DNA of 64,000 bases from CAIVAT01 sp049317265 (GCA_049317265.1 JBMOIP010000022.1:1-64000); one strand, 5' to 3'. Positions 44,003 through 53,414 are shown, counted from the first letter of the stretch. The notes: a model not told the origin generated them from the sequence alone. Translations and numbers: made by a program.

Positions 44003-47000
44003 TTAGTATAATTTACCGGTGATATTTTCAATGTTGATGATGGTCTGATTGTAACTGTTCAGCGCATCCAGGTAACTTTGCCTGATATCCAGCGCCCTGT
44101 TAAGGGTAATGATGTATTCAAGGTAATCGAGGCCACCGGCCTTAAAACTTCGGGTCGCCTGGTCGATGATGAGATTTGCTTCAGGCGTTGCCTGTTGTTC
44201 ATAATAGTCAACACTTGAAGCGTATTTTGCAAATTCGTCAAGAAGTGATCTGTAGTTGCTTTTCAGTGAGATTTCATAATCTTCCGCATCGGTTTGCGAG
44301 GCCAGTTCCTGGATTCTGGCAGCTTTGTTTTTTGAAACTGAAGGCCCAAACCAAACCGGGATAGAAACTCCGGCCTGCACACCTGAGAACCGATAACCCT
44401 TGTCGAAGGTACGTTCAACACCCTCGGCCTCCTGTGTTCCAAGCATTGTTTGGCTGAAATATCCAACACTGAGGTCCGGCATCATCCTGCTCTGCTCCAG
44501 GCGCTTTGCAATTTGAGCTTTTTCTGCCTGTTGCCTTATATATTCCATATAGGGGTTTGATACAGTAAGCAAACTGTCGCCCGGGGATTGAAAGGCAAGC
44601 CTGCGTAAAAGCGTGTCGGATGGGGCAACCTTTGCATCAGAATGAATCAGGGTTTGCAATTTCCGCAAATAGATACCTTCATCGACCATTACCTGCTGCA
44701 ACTGGTTTTTTACTTCGATGTGCTGGGTTCTGGCAGTAATCATCTCCAGCCGGTTGGTTTCACCGCTCCTGGCCCTCAGTTCGGCGGCTCTTGAGAAGCC
44801 GGAATAGAGACTGTCCTGGTAAAGGAGCAGTTTGTACTTTGAGTAGAGGTAGGCCAGTTGCCAGTAGACCTGTTTGACCTGGGTGGCAACTTCAAGTTTT
44901 GTTCCCTGGAGCTGCCATTCAGCGCTTTTCATATTCGCATCGGCCAGCCGGCGCTGGTTTATATACACCGTAGGGAAGGAAAAATCCTGGGATATCGTAA
45001 AACTATTGTCCATCCGGTATGAATTGAACTGGCCGTATTGCCCTTCAATGACGGTTTTGGGAATATCCCAGGAGGCGCCCTTCAACGCTTTCTGAGCGTC
45101 CGCTGAATAGTTTGCCGAACGGATCGAAAGGTTGTGGTCCAGCGCCTGCCGGATGGCCTCCTGCAGGGTGATCTTCTTATAATCCTGGGCTGATGCCCGG
45201 TTGTAAATGGACGAAAGAAAGATCAGTGGTAAAATCAAGGCGACGATCTTCATGGTTCTCTTTTTAAAAATGTTCATGATAGAACCAGCGGAAAAAACGA
45301 GATAGAATACCGGCAGGATGAATAGTGTCAGCAATGTGGCGCTAACCAGTCCGCCAATGACCACGGTCGCCAGTGGCTTCTGAACCTCTGCTCCCGCAGA
45401 AACCGATAAGGCCATTGGAAGAAACCCGAGCGAGGCTACCGCTGCAGTCATGATCACCGGACGCAACCGGCTATGCAACCCTTTCATGATCCGTTGGGTG
45501 ATGTCGGAGACGCCCTCCTGTTCCAGCCGGTTGAATTCGGCGATCAATACGATGCCATTCAGCACGGCGACACCAAAAAGGGCAATAAATCCGACACCCG
45601 CCGAAATCGAGAAATTCATGTCACGCAACCAAAGGGCAAAAATTCCTCCAATGGCCGACATCGGCACAGTGGTGAAGATGATGAGGGTTTGAGTCACCGA
45701 ATGGAAGGCAAAGTACAACAGGACAAAAATGAGTAACAGCGCCACCGGAACGGCAATGGCCAGCCTGTTTTTGGCGGCTTCCAGGTTCTTGAACTGGCCA
45801 CCATAAGAGATATAATAGCCGGTCGGAAATTTGATTTGCTGATCAATTTTCGAGGTTACTTCCCCGATCACGCTTGCCACATCCCGGTTGCGTACGTTAA
45901 ACCCAACAGTGATACGTCTTTTCGTGTCCTCCCGCGATACCTGCGCCGGTCCCGACCTGATTGAGATATCGGCAACCTGGTCAAAGGGCAGCTGCGATCC
46001 GTTGGGCAGGGCTACCGTGAGGTTTTTCACGTCGTCGAGATTCTGCCGATAGTCCTTGTCAAGTCGGACCACCATTCCAAACCGTTTCTCTTCATCGTAA
46101 ACAACCCCGGCCTGGCTTCCAGCAAAAGCAGAACGCAGCAGCTTGTTGACTTCATCCACCGAGAGGCCGTACTGGGCAAGCCGGTCGCGGTTGAAATCCA
46201 CCTGAACCTGGGCCAGACCTGTTACTTTTTCCACGTTGATATCTTCCACACCTTCAACCTGCCGGATGATTTTTTCCACTTCAGTGGCCTTATCGGCCAG
46301 GGTGTTGAGGTTGTCGCCGAAAATTTTTATGGCAATATCCTGCTTTGAACCCGTCATCAACTCATTGAAACGCATCTGGATCGGCTGCTGGAATTCAAAT
46401 TTCACCCCTGCAAGCGTTACCAGTTTCTCCTGCATCTTCTCAACCAGCTCCTCCCTGGATGTTGCGGATGTCCATTCACTTTTATCCTTCAGCGTGATGA
46501 TATAATCGCCAGTCTCCATCGGCGTGGGGTCGGTGGGAATCTCTCCTGCGCCGATCTTGCATACGGTGTGCCTGATTTCAGGGAAGTTCTCCAGCAGTAT
46601 CCTGTTGGCTTTGATCACCATGTCAACCGTGTTGGTAAGTGATCCGCCCTGGAGGGTGATGACACTCGATGCAAGGTCGCCCTCCTCGAGCTGTGGAATG
46701 AATTCACCCCCAAGCCGGTTGAAAACAAGCAGGCTGAAGATGAACATCCCGAGCGCCACGGCAGAAACGGCCAGTTTATGTTTCAGGGTCCATCCTATGA
46801 CAGGGTTGAACCCTTTCTGAATCCACTCCATCAGCCGGTCTGAAATGTTCCGCTTATGAACGGTTTTTTTACTGAGAAACAACGCTGATGCCATCGGGAC
46901 ATACGACAGCGACAGAACCCCGGCTCCGAGGATGGCGAATACCACCACCTGGGCCATGGGCCTGAACATCTTTCCTTCGATGCCGACCAATGCCATGATG

Positions 47001-48394
47001 GGCAGGTAGACGATCAAAATGATAAGTTGCCCGAAGGTTGCGGAACTCATCATGCGGCGGGCCGATTCAAAGACATTCTCATCCATCTGGGCCTGCGTAA
47101 GCCTTGTCACACCGGTATGGTGATGCCTGCTCAGGAAAATCCTGTGCACCACGCTTTCAACGATGATTACCGCCCCGTCGACGATCAGCCCGAAGTCAAT
47201 GGCTCCCAGGCTCATCAGGTTACCGGAAACGCCGAAAAGATTCATCAATGAAATGGCAAACAACATCGAAAGCGGGATCACGGAAGCAACAATCAGTCCG
47301 GCCCTGATGTTACCAAGGAGCAGCACAAGGATGAAAATTACGATGAGGGCTCCTTCGATCAGGTTCGTTGAAACCGTGCCGATGGCCCGGCTCACAAGGT
47401 CGGACCGGTTCAGAAATGGTTCAATGGTGACCCCTTTAGGTAACGATTTTTGTATCGACAAAATCCGGTTTTCAACCTTTTCGATCACCTCATGGGCGTT
47501 GGCCCCTTTCAGCATCATGACCACACCGCCTACGGACTCAGAGGTGTCCACCACAAAGGCTCCGTACCGGGTAGCGCTTCCGAATTGAACGGTTGCAAGA
47601 TCGCGTATCAGCACAGGAACGCCTGATGCAGTGGTTTTTACGACAATTTTCTCAATATCTTCCAGCGTTTTAACCAGCCCGATTCCCCGGATGAAATAGG
47701 CGGTTGGCTTTTTATCTATATAGGCGCTGCCGGTGTTTTCATTGTTTTTTTCAAGTGCCTGGAAAATATCGGTAAGGGTGAGGTTCATCCCCCTGAGCCG
47801 TTCGGGGTTCACGGCAATTTCGTACTGCTTCACAAAGCCGCCATAGCTGTTGATATCAGCAACCCCGGGTGTGCCGAGCATTTCACGGCGAACAACCCAG
47901 TCCTGGATGGTACGCAGCTCCATGGGAGGAAACTGTTTTTCAAATCCCTTTGCCACGGCCAGCCTGTACTGGTAAATCTCTCCCAGCCCGGAGCTGATGG
48001 GTGCAAGTTCAATTTTTGCCATCCCGGCCGGGATATCCTCTTCAGCCTCCTTTAACCGTTCGCCGAGTTGCTGCCGGGCCCAGTAAACATCCACGCCATC
48101 TTTAAAGACGACGGTAACAACCGACAATCCCAACCTCGAAATGGATCGCAACTCCACAATGTCGGGGATATTTGCCACCGCTACCTCTATCGGGGCGGTA
48201 ATGAAACTCTCCACTTCCTGAACCGCCAGGGATGGCGCGAGGGAGATCACCTGGACCTGGTTGTTGGTAATGTCGGGGATGGCATCAATGGGAAGGTTCA
48301 TCAGGGAGTAACTTCCCCAGCCAATCAGCGCTGTTACAAACAGCCCGATGATGAACTTGTTTTTAATGGAGAAATAAATAATACGTTCTATCAT
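44003..48394 (-). CDS. Heavy-metal RND pump fused to a TolC-type outer-membrane factor
   Basis: 1463 residues. Residues 1-1040 are a CzcA/CusA-type proton-driven RND pump. In TM4 the motif DFGLIVDGAVIIVES (about 398) keeps the DFG-x3-DGA pattern of the divalent-cation (Zn/Co/Cd or Ni) subgroup rather than the copper/silver one. Residues 1048-1463 are a complete outer-membrane-factor protein. The junction holds an ATG (45253) followed by MKIVALILPLIFLSSIYNRASAQ, a perfect signal peptide, so the TolC part may be made separately from this internal start or cleaved off. Such fused frames recur in Bacteroidota. The adaptor follows 3 bases later. Confidence 0.9.
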   Translation of the reverse strand: MIERIIYFSIKNKFIIGLFVTALIGWGSYSLMNLPIDAIPDITNNQVQVISLAPSLAVQEVESFITAPIEVAVANIPDIVELRSISRLGLSVVTVVFKDGVDVYWARQQLGERLKEAEEDIPAGMAKIELAPISSGLGEIYQYRLAVAKGFEKQFPPMELRTIQDWVVRREMLGTPGVADINSYGGFVKQYEIAVNPERLRGMNLTLTDIFQALEKNNENTGSAYIDKKPTAYFIRGIGLVKTLEDIEKIVVKTTASGVPVLIRDLATVQFGSATRYGAFVVDTSESVGGVVMMLKGANAHEVIEKVENRILSIQKSLPKGVTIEPFLNRSDLVSRAIGTVSTNLIEGALIVIFILVLLLGNIRAGLIVASVIPLSMLFAISLMNLFGVSGNLMSLGAIDFGLIVDGAVIIVESVVHRIFLSRHHHTGVTRLTQAQMDENVFESARRMMSSATFGQLIILIVYLPIMALVGIEGKMFRPMAQVVVFAILGAGVLSLSYVPMASALFLSKKTVHKRNISDRLMEWIQKGFNPVIGWTLKHKLAVSAVALGMFIFSLLVFNRLGGEFIPQLEEGDLASSVITLQGGSLTNTVDMVIKANRILLENFPEIRHTVCKIGAGEIPTDPTPMETGDYIITLKDKSEWTSATSREELVEKMQEKLVTLAGVKFEFQQPIQMRFNELMTGSKQDIAIKIFGDNLNTLADKATEVEKIIRQVEGVEDINVEKVTGLAQVQVDFNRDRLAQYGLSVDEVNKLLRSAFAGSQAGVVYDEEKRFGMVVRLDKDYRQNLDDVKNLTVALPNGSQLPFDQVADISIRSGPAQVSREDTKRRITVGFNVRNRDVASVIGEVTSKIDQQIKFPTGYYISYGGQFKNLEAAKNRLAIAVPVALLLIFVLLYFAFHSVTQTLIIFTTVPMSAIGGIFALWLRDMNFSISAGVGFIALFGVAVLNGIVLIAEFNRLEQEGVSDITQRIMKGLHSRLRPVIMTAAVASLGFLPMALSVSAGAEVQKPLATVVIGGLVSATLLTLFILPVFYLVFSAGSIMNIFKKRTMKIVALILPLIFLSSIYNRASAQDYKKITLQEAIRQALDHNLSIRSANYSADAQKALKGASWDIPKTVIEGQYGQFNSYRMDNSFTISQDFSFPTVYINQRRLADANMKSAEWQLQGTKLEVATQVKQVYWQLAYLYSKYKLLLYQDSLYSGFSRAAELRARSGETNRLEMITARTQHIEVKNQLQQVMVDEGIYLRKLQTLIHSDAKVAPSDTLLRRLAFQSPGDSLLTVSNPYMEYIRQQAEKAQIAKRLEQSRMMPDLSVGYFSQTMLGTQEAEGVERTFDKGYRFSGVQAGVSIPVWFGPSVSKNKAARIQELASQTDAEDYEISLKSNYRSLLDEFAKYASSVDYYEQQATPEANLIIDQATRSFKAGGLDYLEYIITLNRALDIRQSYLDALNSYNQTIINIENITGKLY

Positions 48395-48467
48395 GATAAT
48401 AATCAGTTAGATAATCTGTCTGGTGTTTAGCCTTGGGATAAAGTCCACGCAATACTGCACAGGTTAT

Positions 48468-48488
48468 TTGATCTTTCTTTTAGATCAA
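48468..48488. repeat. Short perfect inverted repeat before the RND pump gene
   Basis: TTGATCT and AGATCAA (7-bp arms, 7-base loop) lie 74 bases upstream of the pump ATG, in the 124-base gap after the DUF6660 gene. It could be an operator or an mRNA hairpin; there is no T-run in the direction of transcription. Confidence 0.3.
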
Positions 48489-48518
48489 CCTGGAATAGAA
48501 AAGTATAAGCTGGTAGTG

Positions 48519-48830
48519 TTAACCTATTTTAGGCGGTTGCCAGAAGGTCACGGCAAAAAAGGAGGTGATTTGAGAGGATTCTGAAATGATGGAACGCTGG
48601 AAGGTGAAAAAGGGGTGGGTGATGCCAGTGGTTGCTAAAAGTGTCACAGGCACACTGCAACATGAACAGATGCAGAAGGGAGAACATGCATCGGCATGGT
48701 CGGCCGGGGCACCTGCTTGGTGATGTTCTGTTTGTCCGCACTCCTGCCGGAGTGTTAACACCTCATCAACACATGGCGCAGAGGCCAGGCAGAAGATGTA
48801 GACACTCAAGAGGAAGGCAAAAGGTTTCAT
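48519..48830 (-). CDS. DUF6660-like small Cys/His-rich exported protein
   Basis: 103 residues from the ATG at 48830. Signal peptide MKPFAFLLSVYIFCLASAPC. The middle is rich in metal ligands: EC-x7-HHQ, DHADAC and SPFCICSCC. The C-terminal part has few features. Similar small proteins sit before metal RND operons in Bacteroidota, so a periplasmic metal-sensing or -binding role is likely but untested. An upstream ATG (48839) lies inside the promoter box. Confidence 0.7.
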   Translation of the reverse strand: MKPFAFLLSVYIFCLASAPCVDEVLTLRQECGQTEHHQAGAPADHADACSPFCICSCCSVPVTLLATTGITHPFFTFQRSIISESSQITSFFAVTFWQPPKIG

Positions 48831-48835
48831 GAACT

Positions 48836-48866
48836 GCAAAGTTATCTATTTTTCCGTCATCATCAA
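48836..48866 (-). promoter_or_regulatory. Well-formed Bacteroidota promoter for the metal-efflux operon
   Basis: TTG (48864-48866), 19 bases, then TAACTTTGC (48836-48844): both elements and the spacing match the consensus. The expected transcription start is within a few bases of the ATG at 48830, so the mRNA would be nearly leaderless. Confidence 0.6.
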
Positions 48867-48954
48867 CGATTTCGATTACCAGGGGCAGTTTTTTTGTGAT
48901 TTCCCGGCAGGATGAAAAATCACATTAATTTCATTCAGCTTAAATTTGTATGAT

Positions 48955-49335
48955 TTATATAGCTTTAAGGATGAGTGTGTTGCCAAGAAAGGTTGCCAGG
49001 AGCCCAAGGAAAACGCTTAAACCTGCATAAAGCGCGAAGTAGAAAAAGTTGCCGTCCTTCACCAGGGCGAGATTTTCAGCGGCGAAGGCTGAAAATGTGG
49101 TAAACCCTCCGCAGAATCCGACCGTGAGGAACATTCTCCATTCGGGGCTGAGGAGATCTCCCTTTTGTGACAATCCCAGGAAAATGCCTATCAGCAGGCA
49201 TCCTGCAATGTTTACGAGGAAGGTGCCAAAAGGAAACGATGAGAGAAAAAGATTTTGAAAGTACCTGGAAGCGAGGAAGCGTGCTACGGTTCCCAAAAAT
49301 CCGCCAGTACCTGCAATGAGGATTAGTTTTATCAT
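48955..49335 (-). CDS. crcB: Fluoride channel CrcB/Fluc
   Basis: A 126-residue protein with four membrane helices. Fluc motifs: GGFLGTVARF at the N-terminus, FGTFLVNIAGCLLIG (pore Asn), and GFCGGFTTFSAFAAEN with the Phe-box and Na-site region. It exports fluoride as an antiparallel dimer. The start overlaps the xdhB stop by 4 bases (ATGA), so it is translated as the last gene of the xdhA-xdhB operon. No fluoride riboswitch was recognised upstream. Confidence 0.93.
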   Translation of the reverse strand: MIKLILIAGTGGFLGTVARFLASRYFQNLFLSSFPFGTFLVNIAGCLLIGIFLGLSQKGDLLSPEWRMFLTVGFCGGFTTFSAFAAENLALVKDGNFFYFALYAGLSVFLGLLATFLGNTLILKAI

Positions 49336-51644
49336 CCCCGGGGGTGTATGAGTTTTTCTGCCGACATAAGGATCACTTCTCCGGTGGCAGGCAGAGAAAA
49401 ATCGGGTTCTGTTTCGTGGTTTCGTACGGCAGAGACAGCATCCTTAATGGCGAGCCAAACCGAAAAGCCAAGCATAAAAGGGGGTTCTCCCACAGCCTTA
49501 CTGCGACGTATTGTCCCTGGATTGGGCACATCTTGCAAGAACTCAACCCTGAAATCCTTTGGAATATCGTTGATCGTTGGAATTTTATAAGTGTCGGGTG
49601 AATGGGTCAGGAGGTTGCCCTCTTTATCCCACTTGATCTCTTCGGTGGTACACCATCCCACGCCCTGGATAAAACCTCCTTCCACCTGGCCTTTGTCAAT
49701 GCCCGGGTTGATGGAATCTCCCACATCGTGAAGTATGTCGGTACGAACTAACAGATGTGCCCCGGTAAGCGTATCGATCATTACCTCGGAAACCGCCATG
49801 CCGAATGCATAGTAATGGAAGGGCCTTCCCTGGCCTGAATCACGGTCAAACCAAACGCCGGGTGTTTTGTAATAGCCTGTTGAACTTAGGCTTATCTGGT
49901 TCAATCGGGCAAGGTCACAAAGTTTTGAAAAAGGAAGTTTACAGTCAGGGTGTTCTTTGTCAAATACACAATTCTCGTGAAACGTGATATTCTCCTCCTG
50001 AAACTTCACTTCCGGGTTCACGGCAGAAAGTTCTTTCACAACCAAACCCGTCAGTCTGCCCTTGATGGTGTCGATGGCGTTTTTCACCGCCATACCGTTC
50101 AGGTCGCTTCCTGTGGAGGCTGCGGTAGGGGAGGTGTTTGGCACTTTGGAGGTATTGGTGGCACTCACCTTCACTTTTTCGGGGGATATCCCGAGTTCGG
50201 ATGCGGCAATCTGAAGGATTTTTGTATGGAGGCCCTGCCCCATCTCGGTTCCGCCATGGTTAACCAGTACCGTACCATCGGTGTATATGTTGACAAGGGC
50301 CCCGGCCTGGTTAAGGAAGGCCGTGGTAAAGGAGATCCCGAATTTTACCGGGGTCAGAGCCAGACCTTTTTTAAAGAAGAGGTGTTTCTGGTTAAACTTG
50401 TTAATCTCCTCCCTGCGGACCCGGTAGGAAGATGTGCTGTACAACTTGTCGAAGATTTTGCCAAGGTGGTTGTTCTCCACCTTCTCGCCATATGGGGTGA
50501 GGTTGTTTTCTCCTGCCCTGTAAAAATTCAGGTACCGGATATCTGCAGCATCTTTTTTCAGGTAACGTGCAATGCGATCAATGGCGTTTTCAATGACCGC
50601 CATTCCCTGGGGGCCGCCAAAGCCCCTGAAAGCGGTGTTGGACGGCAGGTTGGTCTTCCATGCCCGGCCGGTGATGGATACATTCGGGAGGAAATAGGCG
50701 TTGTCGGCATGCAGCATGGCCCGCTCGAGAATGGCCCTCGAAAGATCGGTTGATGAACCTGCATCCGAGTTCAATTCAACTTTGTAGGCATGGATCAATC
50801 CCTGGTCGTCAAACCCGATCTCATAATCCGACAGGAAACGATGGCGTTTACCCGTCATGATCTGGTCATCATCGCGAAACAGGTGGATCTTAACAGGGCA
50901 TTTTGTGGCATTTGCCAGCAGAGCGGCCCATGCTGCCACATGGTTTCCCTGGGTCTCTTTGCCTCCAAAGGCTCCACCCATACGCCTCACTTCTACCTCC
51001 ACCTCGTTTTTTTGAAGTCCGAGGACTTCGGCAACGATCTGTTGGGTTTCGGCGGGGTTCTGACTGGAGGCATGGATCACCATCTCTTTACCTTCTCCCG
51101 GGACAGCCAGGGCTGTCTGCGTTTCAAGGTACCAGTGTTCTTGCGCCCCGGTGGCAAGTTCCCCCCTGAGAACATGGGGAGCGGCTTTCATGGCACTTTC
51201 CGGATCTCCCCTCAGAATATGACGGGGAGGGGCAAGGAGGTTGTTTGCAGCCATTGCCGACCGGATATCTAGGATGGCCGGAAGGGGTTCATAATCAATG
51301 GTAATGCAGATTTCGGCTTCATACGCCGCTTCGGGGGTCTCAGCCGCGATCAGCACAACGGCCTGCCCGATGAAGGTGACCTCCTGGTCGGCAAGACAGG
51401 GTTCATCGTGTACGATGGGGCCCATCTGGTTTTGGCCGGGTATGTCCTTTGCTGTGAGAATACAATGGACCCCCGGGATCGACAAAGCATTTGAAGTGTC
51501 GATCCGAAGAATTCTGGCGTGTGCATTTTTACTGTACACAATTTTTCCATGCAGCAGTTGTGCGCTTACCGGCATATCTTCAATAAATACAGATTCCCCG
51601 GTTACATGTTTTGCTGCACTGTCGTGTGGTTGGTGGTGTAGCAT
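49332..51644 (-). CDS. xdhB: Xanthine dehydrogenase molybdenum subunit XdhB
   Basis: 770 residues from the ATG at 51644; the frame extends to 51728 but that would overlap xdhA and adds nothing conserved. Xanthine-oxidase-family Mo domains: GGAFGGKETQGN near 225, AFRGFGGPQGM near 340, GGTEMGQGLHTK near 480, and the catalytic Glu in KAVGEPPFMLG near 720. With XdhA it forms an (alpha-beta)2-type xanthine dehydrogenase that oxidises hypoxanthine or xanthine. It is followed by overlapping crcB. Confidence 0.92.
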   Translation of the reverse strand: MLHHQPHDSAAKHVTGESVFIEDMPVSAQLLHGKIVYSKNAHARILRIDTSNALSIPGVHCILTAKDIPGQNQMGPIVHDEPCLADQEVTFIGQAVVLIAAETPEAAYEAEICITIDYEPLPAILDIRSAMAANNLLAPPRHILRGDPESAMKAAPHVLRGELATGAQEHWYLETQTALAVPGEGKEMVIHASSQNPAETQQIVAEVLGLQKNEVEVEVRRMGGAFGGKETQGNHVAAWAALLANATKCPVKIHLFRDDDQIMTGKRHRFLSDYEIGFDDQGLIHAYKVELNSDAGSSTDLSRAILERAMLHADNAYFLPNVSITGRAWKTNLPSNTAFRGFGGPQGMAVIENAIDRIARYLKKDAADIRYLNFYRAGENNLTPYGEKVENNHLGKIFDKLYSTSSYRVRREEINKFNQKHLFFKKGLALTPVKFGISFTTAFLNQAGALVNIYTDGTVLVNHGGTEMGQGLHTKILQIAASELGISPEKVKVSATNTSKVPNTSPTAASTGSDLNGMAVKNAIDTIKGRLTGLVVKELSAVNPEVKFQEENITFHENCVFDKEHPDCKLPFSKLCDLARLNQISLSSTGYYKTPGVWFDRDSGQGRPFHYYAFGMAVSEVMIDTLTGAHLLVRTDILHDVGDSINPGIDKGQVEGGFIQGVGWCTTEEIKWDKEGNLLTHSPDTYKIPTINDIPKDFRVEFLQDVPNPGTIRRSKAVGEPPFMLGFSVWLAIKDAVSAVRNHETEPDFSLPATGEVILMSAEKLIHPRG

Positions 51645-51675
51645 TTTACGTGGTTGATTTAATGCTCTCCCTGCC

Positions 51676-53157
51676 TCATTCCCGATTGTTGGATCGCGGA
51701 ACGGGGTCGGGTATATTTTGTTCAACAAAAAACTTCAGTAATAGATTTGTTGCAGCAGTATTCCGGAACTCGGCCTCTGCTCGTGCATCCGAAATCGGGG
51801 TGAATTCCCTGATTAAAACGGGCATTGCTTCTTCAACGGCTTTAAGGGTCCACTCTTTACCGAAAAGTGCCTCTTCAGTTTTTATTGCCCGAATGGGAAC
51901 CGGGGCCATTCCGCCAAAAGCAAGGATGATTTCAGACACCTTGCCCTGCGCTAATGTCAGCCGAAAGGCGGCGCTGACTGTTGAGATGTCCATTTCCCGG
52001 CGTTTGGAAACCTTATACGACATCACTTTTGTATCAGCGCTATGCTTGGGGATGATGATCTCGATAATCAGTTCATCGTCATGCAACAAAGTTTTCCGAT
52101 AGCCGGTAATAAAATCACCGACCGGACAAATCCTTTCAGCATCCAGCGACCTGATCTTTACAGATGCTTTGTAGGAGATCAGCAGCGGTAGGCTGTCACC
52201 AATGGGAGAGGCCGATCCGACATTTCCCCCAAGTGTTGCCATGTTCCTGATCTGCAGGGAGCCAAACACTTTCAGGATGTTGTTGAGTGCAGGTAATCTC
52301 TCTTCAGCGAACCTCCTGACCTTTTCAAGGGGAAGTCCGGCACCGATGACATAAGCATCGGCGGTTTCATGGCAATACTGGAGCTCTTCAACGCCTGAAA
52401 GATCTACAATGGCAGCAAGCAACTCTTTTTTCTTTGTCTGGCGAAGAGCCACATCCGTTGAACCGCTAATCACGGTTGCAGAGGGATACTCTTTTTTAAC
52501 CCTGAGGGCTTCCTCAAGGGTAAATGGCTTTGTATAATGTTGTCTTCCCCTCTTTTTCCTGAAGGTCTCCCTGTTGGATTTTATCTCCAGGAGCAACTCG
52601 ATGATCCCGGGCTCATATTGTGAAAAATGGTCTTTCCCAACGCCGGAACAGGCTTTCTGGGCAGCTTCCAGGATAGACTGGTAACCCGTGCACCGGCAAA
52701 GGTTCCCGGTAAGGGCATCTTCGATGGTTTCACGTGGGGGATTGTGATGATTTTTAAACAATCCAAAAAGCGACATGACGACCCCTGGGGTGCAATAGCC
52801 GCACTGACTGCCATGTGAATCCACCAGCATCTTCTGAACAGGGTGAAGAATTTTGTGTTTTTCTTTATAAAAAGCAAGATTCTCAATGGTGATCAACTGT
52901 TTTCCATGGATCATCGGGAGAAAAACGAGGCAGGAGTCGACAGTCTTGTAAACAAGTTTTCCATTTTCGCCGATTTCTGCAAGAACCACCGTACATGCGC
53001 CGCAATCTCCCTCGGCACAGCCCTCCTTGACCCCTTTGTGGGCAGAGAAGGAACGGAGAAAGTTAAGGACTGTGGTCGTTGGCTTGAATCCGGTGGTTTC
53101 GGAAAATTCAACTTCTACAATTCTATCATCAAAGACAAACCGGATGGTTTCCTGCAT
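51676..53157 (-). CDS. xdhA: Xanthine dehydrogenase FAD/2Fe-2S subunit XdhA
   Basis: 493 residues. Two [2Fe-2S] clusters (CAEGDCGACTVVLAE and CGYCTPG...CRCTGY; 1-165), then an FAD domain of the vanillyl-alcohol-oxidase type (VISGSTDVALRQ near 230; LGGNVGSASPIGDSLP near 305) and a CO-dehydrogenase-flavoprotein C-terminal domain. It passes electrons from XdhB to NAD+ or another acceptor. It is the first gene of xdhA-xdhB-crcB. The -7-like box upstream implies a leader of about 95 bases. Confidence 0.93.
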   Translation of the reverse strand: MQETIRFVFDDRIVEVEFSETTGFKPTTTVLNFLRSFSAHKGVKEGCAEGDCGACTVVLAEIGENGKLVYKTVDSCLVFLPMIHGKQLITIENLAFYKEKHKILHPVQKMLVDSHGSQCGYCTPGVVMSLFGLFKNHHNPPRETIEDALTGNLCRCTGYQSILEAAQKACSGVGKDHFSQYEPGIIELLLEIKSNRETFRKKRGRQHYTKPFTLEEALRVKKEYPSATVISGSTDVALRQTKKKELLAAIVDLSGVEELQYCHETADAYVIGAGLPLEKVRRFAEERLPALNNILKVFGSLQIRNMATLGGNVGSASPIGDSLPLLISYKASVKIRSLDAERICPVGDFITGYRKTLLHDDELIIEIIIPKHSADTKVMSYKVSKRREMDISTVSAAFRLTLAQGKVSEIILAFGGMAPVPIRAIKTEEALFGKEWTLKAVEEAMPVLIREFTPISDARAEAEFRNTAATNLLLKFFVEQNIPDPVPRSNNRE

Positions 53158-53259
53158 GTTAAATCGTGTTACCGGTTATGAGATAAGATTGGTGTTCCTC
53201 ACATCAAAAATTCGTTGCATGAACAGAATCTCGATTGGAATTCAAACGCATCATAGTGT

Positions 53260-53268
53260 GTAAAAGTA
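53260..53268 (-). promoter_or_regulatory. Possible -7 box for xdhA-xdhB-crcB
   Basis: TACTTTTAC on the minus strand, the same word as before hypF and the TonB-domain gene, 103 bases upstream of the xdhA ATG. The rest of the 335-base gap between xdhA and the acyl-CoA synthetase gene holds only the divergent promoter and leader hairpin; no RNA gene was seen. Confidence 0.3.
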
Positions 53269-53414
53269 CAATTATTTGGGTGAATTCCGACCCCACACAG
53301 TGAATTCTTTATAATCTTCCGGTTGTCAGGATGATGGCAGAAGTTGAGTTGTTCAAAACCGAGGATACCATTCAATGTTCACGGGCCAAAATTACCAAAT
53401 GATATGATTATTCT

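Noticed and set aside
51645..51728. Longer xdhB start overlapping xdhA by 53 bases
   Set aside because: The extra 28 residues are not like any Mo-domain N-terminus, and the ATG at 51644 leaves a normal 31-base gap after xdhA.
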